Source: Gammaproteobacteria bacterium
GTDB lineage: Bacteria; Pseudomonadota; Gammaproteobacteria; SZUA-229
Length of the DNA: 14,420 nucleotides
Assembly: GCA_026197015.1 (NCBI GenBank)
Contig: JAPHRB010000092.1
Coordinates: 1-14,420, forward strand
Direction of reading: 5' to 3'
Shown in pieces: positions 8,729-14,398 of this stretch. Each line of letters opens with the position of its first letter. The first letter of the stretch is position 1. The position numbers and the translations under genes are program-made. The notes under the pieces were generated by a model, which was given only the letters and a program-made list of their open reading frames with translations, had not been told where the DNA came from and ran no database searches.

Positions 8729-8748
8729 AGTTTGCTCCGGAGTAAACT
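8729..8748. promoter_or_regulatory. 20-base near-perfect palindrome, possible operator
   Basis: AGTTTGCTCCGGAGTAAACT reads the same on both strands apart from one symmetric base pair; that pair would be G-U in RNA. It sits in the 859-base gap between the kinase start and the DUF533 gene, about 400 bases upstream of the kinase start and 190 before the hibernation-factor remnant. The centre CTCCGGAG is GC-rich in an AT-rich surround. Confidence 0.4.
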
Positions 8749-8850
8749 GGTCAGCCCCATAACACACCTGTCCTTCTGAAATAACGCAAATACCGTAGTT
8801 AATCAATCCGACTAACCTCGAAAAAAACGAACTATTTGTATCAATAAATC

Positions 8851-8874
8851 GACTTTTTCTCAAAACAAAAAGTC
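8851..8874. repeat. AT-rich hairpin in the long non-coding region
   Basis: GACTTTTT (8851-8858) and AAAAAGTC (8867-8874) form a perfect 8-base-pair stem with an 8-base loop. It lies 43 bases before the hibernation-factor remnant. It is too AT-rich to be a convincing terminator. Apart from the palindrome at 8729, I see no other structure in 8407-8917. Confidence 0.35.
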
Positions 8875-8917
8875 ATTAAGCTGTAAACGTGGATAAAAAA
8901 TAGAAATGGAGAGGCAT

Positions 8918-9061
8918 ATGCAAATTAAAATACAAGCACGTGACTTTAATCTGAGGCATTCAGAGCGACACCAATTACGCTATGGTAACAGTCACCCTTT
9001 ATGTTTCTATCTTCAACCTGTTTACCAGCCTGTTGCAACTACCTGGATTTATGATTGCTAA
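8918..9061 (+). pseudogene. Probable remnant of a ribosome hibernation factor (HPF/RaiA family) gene
   Basis: A strong Shine-Dalgarno sequence (GGAGAGG) precedes an ATG that opens a 47-codon frame. Its first dozen residues, MQIKIQARDFNL, match the start of HPF/RaiA-type ribosome-associated inhibitors (family pattern MQIxIQARxFxLT). Then RHSERHQLRYGNSH looks like a shortened version of the family's LRxxIERRLxFALxRYGN. Downstream, a different frame gives VTLYVSIFN, reminiscent of the family's VTVRLSDIN, which suggests a deletion plus a frameshift. The conserved GPRGG..K segment and everything after it are absent. It could alternatively be an expressed 47-residue peptide, since the ribosome-binding site is intact. 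Family call by pattern recognition only. Confidence 0.45.
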
Positions 9062-9184
9062 ACAGTAAACATGACCAATAACCATGTAGGCTAGTCGTGT
9101 GAAAATAGTTACGGAGAAAACAGTAATAGAAAAAAATCGAAAAGTTTAAACAATACCCTTCATTATGACGTAGGAGTATACATC

Positions 9185-9889
9185 ATGAACACGAGCAACT
9201 TATTCAACGAGTTTGTGGGTAACGAAAACAAACAGGAAGCTAATAAACCCCTGACAGGAATGAGTAATTTTCTGGGGAAAATTATAAACAATCTTACCGG
9301 CGGTCTAATTGGTAGTGGCACTGCTGGCAGTATCATAGCTTTACTCATAAACAATAAACCGGAAAAAAAGCTTAGCGGTACAGCAGCAACTTATGGTGGT
9401 GCTGCGGTGTTAGGAGGCTTAGCCTTTAAATCATTCAAAACATGGCAGCTTAATCACAAAAGCAAACAATCCACTGATACTGATCACGACTATAAGGACA
9501 TCTTTTATGCTCCTCACGAGGTCGTACCTGAGTTCGAATTGAAATTAATCAAAGCAATGATTACAGCTTCAAAAGCTGATGGACATATTGATGCGCAAGA
9601 ACAGCAAAGGATATTCCAGGCCGTGGCGCAAATGAATATATCTAACGAAATTAAATCTACGGTATTTGACCTGTTAAATCACCCTGCTTCAGTAGATGAA
9701 ATTGTGTTAGGCGTGCATGACACTGGACAAAAGTCTGAGCTTTTTTTTGCCGCCTGTCTGGTTTCTGACCCTCAATTACCTTCAGTTAAGGTATACCTCG
9801 ATCAGTTGGCATATGCCTTAGCATTACCAGAAAATCTTAAACAGCAAATTATACGGCAAGCACAGGGGACTATTAACGAAGTGAACTAA
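9185..9889 (+). CDS. DUF533 (YebE-like) protein with C-terminal TerB-like domain
   Basis: A 234-residue protein of the DUF533 family, whose Escherichia coli member is YebE, an inner-membrane protein of unclear function linked to envelope stress. Residues 1-35 are polar. Residues about 36-85 are rich in Gly, Ala and small residues (LTGGLIGSGTAGSIIALLI, then GTAATYGGAAVLGGLAFKSF) and probably form membrane hairpins. After a charged linker, residues 118-230 form a helical TerB-like domain with the acidic metal-binding-like signature KADGHIDAQEQQRI (about 130-143). TAGGAG 8 bases upstream of the ATG supports the start. Only 39 bases separate it from a 42-residue membrane peptide gene with its own Shine-Dalgarno sequence, so the two probably form an operon. 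Confidence 0.85.
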   Translation: MNTSNLFNEFVGNENKQEANKPLTGMSNFLGKIINNLTGGLIGSGTAGSIIALLINNKPEKKLSGTAATYGGAAVLGGLAFKSFKTWQLNHKSKQSTDTDHDYKDIFYAPHEVVPEFELKLIKAMITASKADGHIDAQEQQRIFQAVAQMNISNEIKSTVFDLLNHPASVDEIVLGVHDTGQKSELFFAACLVSDPQLPSVKVYLDQLAYALALPENLKQQIIRQAQGTINEVN

Positions 9890-9928
9890 AAATAACACCT
9901 TATTAATCCTTAATTAGGAGTATTAGTA

Positions 9929-10057
9929 ATGACAATATCAACTATAGCAATACTCGGTGCAACAGCATCTATCATAGTGTTTAAACTTACGATGTTTGCA
10001 GTTATTGTGGCATTAGCCGCTAAATCACTCGCACCCACAAAAAGACTTCACAAATAA
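9929..10057 (+). CDS. Small single-span membrane protein (42 residues) in operon with the DUF533 gene
   Basis: The frame opens with ATG 8 bases after TTAGGAG and encodes 42 residues: MTISTIAILGATASIIVFKL, continuing TMFAVIVALAAKSLAPTKRLHK to TAA at 10055. It is nearly all hydrophobic, with one break at K19, and ends in a basic tail (KRLHK). This suggests one or two membrane helices with the C-terminus in the cytoplasm. The good ribosome-binding site, short gap from the DUF533 gene and sensible membrane topology argue that it is real. I know no named homologue. It could be a small regulatory partner of the DUF533 protein. Confidence 0.6.
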   Translation: MTISTIAILGATASIIVFKLTMFAVIVALAAKSLAPTKRLHK

Positions 10058-10087
10058 ACAGCTTTTGATTGTACAAGTTTGAGATTT

Positions 10088-10146
10088 CATCAGAGTAGTA
10101 ACATTGAATATTATGATTTGTAATTGAAATGATTTTTACTCTGATG
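10088..10146. repeat. 10-base-pair inverted repeat between convergent genes
   Basis: CATCAGAGTA (10088-10097) and TACTCTGATG (10137-10146) are perfect inverted copies separated by 39 bases. It lies between the end of the 42-residue membrane protein gene (plus) and the end of the RuBisCO-small-subunit-like gene (minus). A bidirectional terminator or transcript-end structure is possible. The enclosed segment holds one copy of TTGAATATTATG, a 12-mer also found upstream of bicA. Confidence 0.45.
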
Positions 10147-10222
10147 TTAACTCAATTTCTCGAATAATTTATTACTGACTTTTATTTACTAAAGCATGAA
10201 TGTTTGCACAGTTAATACAGAC

Positions 10223-10576
10223 TCATTTTTTAACCAACTCAAATGGAGCATACTTCAACTCTTTGGAAGCTGGGCAGGCTTGACAAACTGAATAATAAAA
10301 ACGGCTTACGGGATTAAATTTTTCTGCATGTAAGCGTATCGAACAGATTTGGTTATTAGTATGACATTCGTAAATATTATCAACAACTTCAGCAGGCTCC
10401 ATAACTTTAAAAAAGGCTTTTCCCCACTGTTGCCAGCTGGTATTAAAATATTCAATTTCATCTGTATATTCAATTCTGATCACCCAGTCATCTCTAAGAT
10501 GATTATCAATAACCTTTGTAACATCAGTTATAACCTGATGAGACAAATGTGGATAATTTTGATTAGGCATTAACAT
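10223..10576 (-). CDS. Stand-alone RuBisCO small-subunit-like protein
   Basis: A 117-residue cytosolic protein that I read as a diverged RbcS/CbbS-fold protein. Residues 31-56 (WVIRIEYTD, then NTSWQQWGKAFF) line up with the proteobacterial and red-type small subunit block GWxxxLEYTD, NTYWEMWGLPMF. PAEVVDNIYECH (61-72) matches the helix DPAGVLMEIxACR, ICSIRLHAEKF matches YIRLxAFD, and SRFYYSV matches the final strand (MSFIV). Length suits the family (about 100-140). Identity to true small subunits is low, and the N-terminal FSxLPxLTD is only vaguely kept (YPHLSHQ). It has four cysteines (C71, C78, C98, C101, the last two as CxxC). AGGGGA about 6 bases before the ATG supports the start. It lies 45 bases after bicA on the same strand, so co-transcription is likely. 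No large subunit is in the window. It could be an accessory or adaptor, not a catalytic-complex subunit. Fold call is inference from alignment by eye. Confidence 0.6.
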   Translation of the reverse strand: MLMPNQNYPHLSHQVITDVTKVIDNHLRDDWVIRIEYTDEIEYFNTSWQQWGKAFFKVMEPAEVVDNIYECHTNNQICSIRLHAEKFNPVSRFYYSVCQACPASKELKYAPFELVKK

Positions 10577-10621
10577 AAATATTCCCCTGTTCTTATTTAT
10601 TATTCACAGAATTTTTTTTAA

Positions 10622-12316
10622 TTAAGCACTACATACAGAATCTTTTACTACATTATATGTTAGTGATTGCTCTGGATTTTTTTCTCTAATACGCTCTAAC
10701 ACAAGCTCTCTGCCCACACCTATATTTTCATCAGGTATATTTTTAAGAACATCCAGTTTACCCAGTCGTTGTAAAGCTTGCTCTTTAGTTGTAACGATAT
10801 AAACTGAACCACCCGCACTAATCATTTCAAGAATAGACTCCTCAAGCGCTAAAGCCGCCGAAACACCAAGATGTTTAACATCAGTAATATCAACAACAAG
10901 CGTATGACACCCACCAAACTGTGAATTCTTACGTGTAATCGCCCTTGAGCTACCAAAAATCATCGAACCACGTAAATATAACAACATGATTTTGCCTTTA
11001 GCATCTCTTAATATTTCTTTTTCGCGCGGTGATAAATTCAGATCTGTATTATCAGGATCAGTCACCGCTTTAACATCATTCTCCTGCAACTCAGATAGTT
11101 TTGTAATTGTCATAACATTGGCAACAAATAATCCAATACCGACAGCCGCAATCAGATCAACAAAAACTGTCAGCAGTATTACGCCATATGTAATCAATGC
11201 GCCTTTGCCAGAAATATAATGAGCACGTTTCAGGAAACCCCAGTCAATAATATCTATACCCACTTTTAAGGCGATACCGGCAAGTACGGCCAGGGGTATT
11301 ACGGATGTTAAATCCGCCGCCCACAGGATAACTACGAGTAATATTGCTGCTCGTACAAGGCCTGCTAAAGCAGAACGCGCCCCAGCCTGAATACTTACAA
11401 CGGTTCCCATGGTTGCACCTGCACCCGGTAAACCACCAAATAATCCAGACATGATATTACCAATACCCTGACCTATTAACTCCTTGTCTGAATTATGGCG
11501 TTTGCGAGTAATGCTATCGGCCACAACAGAAGTCAGCAATGCATCAATACATCCCAACATACCTAATACAATGGCGTCTATTAACATAATTTGCCATTGT
11601 TCGGCATTAAATACAGGCAGTTGCAAAGCTGGTAATCCTGTTGGTATTTCACCAATGCGTCGTATATCTGTCGCACCTAAAAATATCACTGATATCAACG
11701 TACAAACCACCAGAGCAACCAGTGGCGGAGGAAGATATTGCTTTAGTTTCTTTGGTATTAAAAAAAGGATAACAAGTGTCAGTATAGCCAGCATTGATTC
11801 ATCAGCCTGTACACCAGAAATCAGTGTTGGCAAGTTTTGTAATACTGCAATAACACCCCCGCCTGGTGCAGGCTGTCCAAGTAATGGCCCGAGCTGTAAG
11901 ATAATTAGAATAATGCCTATACCTGACATAAAACCGGATACAACGGTATAAGGCATCAAGGTTACATATTTACCTAGTTTCATTATGCCAAACAGAATTT
12001 GAAACAGGCCAGCCATAATCACAACAGTAAAAGCCATTGCCATTCCATTTACTGGATCTGAAGCGATAAGTTTTGCTATAACAGCGGTAAACACAACTGT
12101 CATTGGACCAGTTGGCTCCGAGATTAGTGTCGGCGAGCCACCAAACAAAGCAGCAAAGAAACCGACAAGGATTGCACCATAAATACCCGCTTCAGCACCA
12201 GCACCTGATGCAACACCAAAAGCTAACGCCATAGGCAATGCAATCACAGCGGCTGTAACACCACCAAAAATATCACCGCGTTTATGTCTTAAACTTATTT
12301 CGTTAAACACTTGCAT
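10622..12316 (-). CDS. bicA: BicA-type SulP transporter, probable Na+-dependent bicarbonate uptake
   Basis: A 564-residue inner-membrane SulP transporter with a cytosolic STAS domain. It is strikingly like cyanobacterial BicA: the start (RGDIFGGVTAAVIALPMALA), SEPTGPMTVV (66-75), LGCIDALLTSVVADS (252-268), GAGATMGTVV (298-307) and IDIIDWGFLKRAH (354-366). D258, T262 and G300-A301-T302 fall where, to my recollection, the BicA structure places the sodium site. About 12-14 membrane segments fill residues 15-400. The STAS domain spans about 435-545. The first residues (MQVFNEISLRHKRGDIF) match the BicA N-terminus, which supports the start, although GAGGG lies about 10 bases away. Expected role: HCO3- import for CO2 fixation. 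The RuBisCO-small-subunit-like gene follows 45 bases later, and a CbbR-type regulator lies upstream on the same strand. Sulfate transport is the alternative, less likely in this context. Confidence 0.85.
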   Translation of the reverse strand: MQVFNEISLRHKRGDIFGGVTAAVIALPMALAFGVASGAGAEAGIYGAILVGFFAALFGGSPTLISEPTGPMTVVFTAVIAKLIASDPVNGMAMAFTVVIMAGLFQILFGIMKLGKYVTLMPYTVVSGFMSGIGIILIILQLGPLLGQPAPGGGVIAVLQNLPTLISGVQADESMLAILTLVILFLIPKKLKQYLPPPLVALVVCTLISVIFLGATDIRRIGEIPTGLPALQLPVFNAEQWQIMLIDAIVLGMLGCIDALLTSVVADSITRKRHNSDKELIGQGIGNIMSGLFGGLPGAGATMGTVVSIQAGARSALAGLVRAAILLVVILWAADLTSVIPLAVLAGIALKVGIDIIDWGFLKRAHYISGKGALITYGVILLTVFVDLIAAVGIGLFVANVMTITKLSELQENDVKAVTDPDNTDLNLSPREKEILRDAKGKIMLLYLRGSMIFGSSRAITRKNSQFGGCHTLVVDITDVKHLGVSAALALEESILEMISAGGSVYIVTTKEQALQRLGKLDVLKNIPDENIGVGRELVLERIREKNPEQSLTYNVVKDSVCSA

Positions 12317-12406
12317 ACATTAACGCCCTCAGAAAAATAAAATTGCTCTGATAACTACGAGAGTAAATCTAGTGAATATTATGTATCCGGGTAAAAGAAA
12401 TTACTC

Positions 12407-12566
12407 ATTGATATTAGTGATGGGTGCTATAGCTAGCCGCCAATAGGAGAGATTTTAACTTGAATATTATGGCGGTTTATTTCTTGCTATTATTTTTAAA
12501 TAACAACTAAATAAAACAGGTTTATTTATTGATATTATTTATTGGCGCTATAAACAGACACCAATA
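12407..12566. repeat. Duplicated 39-base element upstream of bicA
   Basis: Two 39-base copies, 12407-12445 and 12528-12566, agree at 30 of 39 positions. Both begin ATTGATATTA, share GCTATA in the middle and end CCAATA. Weaker similarity continues for about 25 bases. The second copy carries the inverted pair TATTGG and CCAATA. They lie 91-250 bases upstream of the bicA start in the 320-base gap after cbbR, so a duplicated regulator-binding site for bicA is plausible. TGAATATTATG occurs beside them at 12373-12383 and 12461-12471. I see no gene in this gap. Confidence 0.55.
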
Positions 12567-12623
12567 ACAGTTGCTTTAATTTTTATTATTATATTAGTAA
12601 GTAAATAAAGAAATAGTCAGATT

Positions 12624-12650
12624 AAAAAAATAAGCTTTAGCTTACTTTTT
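12624..12650 (-). terminator. Possible intrinsic terminator overlapping the cbbR stop codon
   Basis: In the cbbR sense, AAAAAG is followed by TAAGC, a TAAA loop, GCTTA and a run of seven T. The stem is short and AT-rich, so termination may be partial, which would leave some read-through toward bicA. Confidence 0.35.
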
Positions 12651-13707
12651 GGCTGTTTTTTTTCTTGCTTACTTTTTTCTTACCAGGCGCATTCTCTTGA
12701 GCTTCGTTTAAAATATTTTCTAATTTAGGCCACATTTTTTCCATGCGCTCTCTGATCTTCGCCTCTGATCCGATCACAAAATCCAGAAATGTTTGCGCAA
12801 CCATAGATAATTCTTTTCCTTTTGGATAAACGATATACCAGTTACGTAAGACAGGAAATCCTTCTACGTCAAGAAGCGCAACGGGACCATCAACACCTTC
12901 GAGTGACAATGTATGGAGTGATAAGACAGACAAGCCCAGACCGCCTGCAACAGCATGTTTTATTGCTTCATTATTACCTATTTCCATGCGCACTTCAGGG
13001 CGTACCCCTGCCGCATCAAACGCTTTAAACATGGCATCACGAATCCCTGAACCAGGTTCGCGAATAATGAATGGTTCTCTGGCGATCTCTTGCAGACTAA
13101 TATTCTTCCTGGACACTAGCGGATGATCTCGCGGTGCCATGACAACCAGTGGATTAGGTGCAAAGGGAAACGCTTCAACCTCAATATCTCCTTCAGGTGC
13201 CTGACCCATGATATACAGATCATCTTCGTTAGCACGTATACGACGTAAAATACTGTCGCGATTGGTAACCTTCAAGGATAAATCTATCCCTGGATATATA
13301 TGGCTAAACTCACCCAACATTTCAGGAGCCAGATATTTTGCAGTCGTAATAACCCCCATACGCAAGCGCCCACGCTTCAAACCTTTCATATCAGAGATTT
13401 TCATTTCCAGATTTGACAGTGTTTCAAACATACCTCGACAGGCAGCGTATACCTGCCTACCAGCTTCTGTTGGTTCGACATTTCGACCAACATGCTCAAA
13501 TAATGGTAAGCCGATTGCCTCTGCTAATTTTTTGATCTGCATTGAAACCGTTGGTTGAGTAAGAAAGAGCTCTTCAGCTGCACGGGTAAAACTACCCAGA
13601 CGATAGATGGCCTCAAACACCTGAAACTGGCGAAATGTCGCATAACGAATGAGATGCTCCGGCATTGCTGCCGGTGGCGTATAACTATTGTCATTGAATG
13701 TTGACAT
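12637..13707 (-). CDS. cbbR: CbbR-type LysR transcriptional regulator
   Basis: A 356-residue LysR-family regulator that matches CbbR/CmpR, activators of Calvin-cycle and inorganic-carbon genes. The winged helix-turn-helix (about 25-84) contains TFRQFQVFEAIYRLGSFTRA, then LFLTQPTVSMQIKKL. The effector domain carries the CbbR-like stretches RGRLRMGVITTAKYLAPEML, LKVTNRDSIL, NEDDLYIMGQ, PREPGSG-type IIREPGSGIRDAMF and GLGLSVLSLHTL. An unusual lysine-rich tail (GKKKVSKKKNSQKVS) extends past the normal family end. I chose the ATG at 13707, with AGGTGG 5 bases before it; a GTG at 13716 is possible. The start overlaps the end of the 65-residue gene before it by 17 bases, so the two are probably translationally coupled. 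bicA lies downstream and is the likely target. Confidence 0.88.
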   Translation of the reverse strand: MSTFNDNSYTPPAAMPEHLIRYATFRQFQVFEAIYRLGSFTRAAEELFLTQPTVSMQIKKLAEAIGLPLFEHVGRNVEPTEAGRQVYAACRGMFETLSNLEMKISDMKGLKRGRLRMGVITTAKYLAPEMLGEFSHIYPGIDLSLKVTNRDSILRRIRANEDDLYIMGQAPEGDIEVEAFPFAPNPLVVMAPRDHPLVSRKNISLQEIAREPFIIREPGSGIRDAMFKAFDAAGVRPEVRMEIGNNEAIKHAVAGGLGLSVLSLHTLSLEGVDGPVALLDVEGFPVLRNWYIVYPKGKELSMVAQTFLDFVIGSEAKIRERMEKMWPKLENILNEAQENAPGKKKVSKKKNSQKVS

Positions 13708-13888
13708 AAGGCCCACCTGTCCTGTCTTTCATTTCAAGGTACCGTTCGAGTATATTTTTACAGTCAGCATGTGCATCGGGATTTTCTTTGCACATTTGAA
13801 TTTTTTCAACTGTATCGACTATTTGTTTATGTTGCGGAACCGAAAACTCATTAGCAGATAAAGTAAAAACTAACTCTAAAATCGACAT
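13691..13888 (-). CDS. Small protein of unknown function, translationally coupled to cbbR
   Basis: A 65-residue protein I do not recognise. It begins with a hydrophobic stretch (MSILELVFTLSA), then a charged, mostly helical part with two cysteines (C33 and C43, in QMCKENPDAHADCKNI), and ends GGPYVNIQ. There is no clear membrane helix. GAGAGGA 7 bases upstream of the ATG supports the start. The stop codon lies inside the first codons of cbbR (17-base overlap), a classic arrangement for coupled translation, so it is probably made in step with the regulator. An operator-like dyad lies 46 to 93 bases upstream. It could modulate CbbR or take part in carbon fixation; neither is shown by the sequence. 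Confidence 0.7.
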   Translation of the reverse strand: MSILELVFTLSANEFSVPQHKQIVDTVEKIQMCKENPDAHADCKNILERYLEMKDRTGGPYVNIQ

Positions 13889-13933
13889 TGTGGGTTCCTC
13901 TCACTTACAGGATTAAGTATGCCTCAAAAATAC

Positions 13934-13981
13934 ATCTATTAAAATAGATAATAATGATAAATCACATAGACTATTATCTAT
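13934..13981. promoter_or_regulatory. Operator-like dyad repeats upstream of the 65-residue gene and cbbR
   Basis: Three related half-sites: ATCTATT and AATAGAT form a palindrome with a 2-base spacer at 13934-13949. The second arm, ATAGATAATA (13944-13953), is also a perfect inverted match of TATTATCTAT (13972-13981). This paired, roughly 50-base layout is typical of LysR-type binding regions. CbbR autoregulation is a reasonable guess. Confidence 0.45.
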
Positions 13982-14003
13982 ACTTAAATGCAACACTAGT
14001 CAA
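13973..14003 (-). promoter_or_regulatory. Candidate promoter for the 65-residue gene and cbbR
   Basis: On the minus strand, TTGACT (13998-14003) lies 19 bases before GATAAT (13973-13978); each matches the sigma-70 consensus at 5 of 6 positions. The long spacer is typical of activator-dependent promoters, and the -10 box overlaps the dyad at 13972-13981, which would suit regulation by a repressor or by CbbR itself. Confidence 0.35.
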
Positions 14004-14150
14004 ATTAACCTTGCTAAATTAATAGCTAAAAAGCGATAGTATGTTTATGCCTGATAAACACTAGTTATGGACTGAGTGTCTGATGGATACCGAATCAATA
14101 CCAATCAATATTTCAAACACTATAGATTGATAATCATCAATGGGTTATTC

Positions 14151-14178
14151 GAATTAGTCAGGCCGAATTAGTCAGGCC
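14151..14178. repeat. 14-base perfect tandem duplication at a gene end
   Basis: GAATTAGTCAGGCC occurs twice without a gap, at 14151-14164 and 14165-14178. The right copy holds the last two codons and the stop of the 76-residue gene, and the left copy is the duplicate just past the stop. An inverted repeat, ATTGAT/ATCAAT with a 4-base spacer, lies further downstream near 14126-14141. Confidence 0.8.
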
Positions 14179-14398
14179 ATACACGTGACGCAGACTGAAA
14201 AGGATCCACAGATGGTTTTTGAGTATTCTTTGCTACTTTTTTTGTTGCAGCCTGTTTCTTTTCTTTCTTAACAGGTATCTCATCCTTAGGTGTTATATTT
14301 TGCTTTGGATCAGCTTCATCAATTTTCTTATTGGAACCCTCTTTGGTCGTACGCATAGATTCCATTAGTTTTTGTTTTGTTTTATCATTATTACTCAT
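14168..14398 (-). CDS. Lysine-rich disordered small protein with a distinct C-terminal tail
   Basis: A 76-residue protein with no recognised domain. Residues 1 to about 62 are low-complexity and highly charged, rich in Lys, Asn, Thr, Ser and Asp/Glu (VKKEKKQAATKKVAKNTQK), so probably unstructured. It ends with a sharply different, more hydrophobic tail, DPFQSASRVWPD, which has the look of a short docking or targeting peptide. AGGTGA 7 bases before the ATG supports the start. It lies upstream of the 65-residue gene and cbbR on the same strand, separated by about 280 bases that include the cbbR operator-like repeats, so it is probably a separate unit that may belong with genes right of the window. 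Function unknown. A nucleic-acid or protein scaffold partner is conceivable from composition alone. Confidence 0.65.
   Translation of the reverse strand: MSNNDKTKQKLMESMRTTKEGSNKKIDEADPKQNITPKDEIPVKKEKKQAATKKVAKNTQKPSVDPFQSASRVWPD

Noticed and set aside
11484..11951. 155-codon plus-strand frame opposite bicA.
   Set aside because: It lies opposite the conserved transport core of bicA and its product has no recognisable pattern; it is a shadow frame.
12317..12636. Search for a CRISPR array because of the repeated elements upstream of bicA.
   Set aside because: Only two diverged copies 121 bases apart with no regular spacers, and no cas genes in the window.
13947..13965. Fur-box-like sequence GATAATAATGATAAATCAC and another near 14126.
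   Set aside because: Each matches the 19-base Fur consensus at only about 13 positions in very AT-rich DNA and no iron-related gene is nearby; dyad symmetry for a LysR regulator explains the first better.
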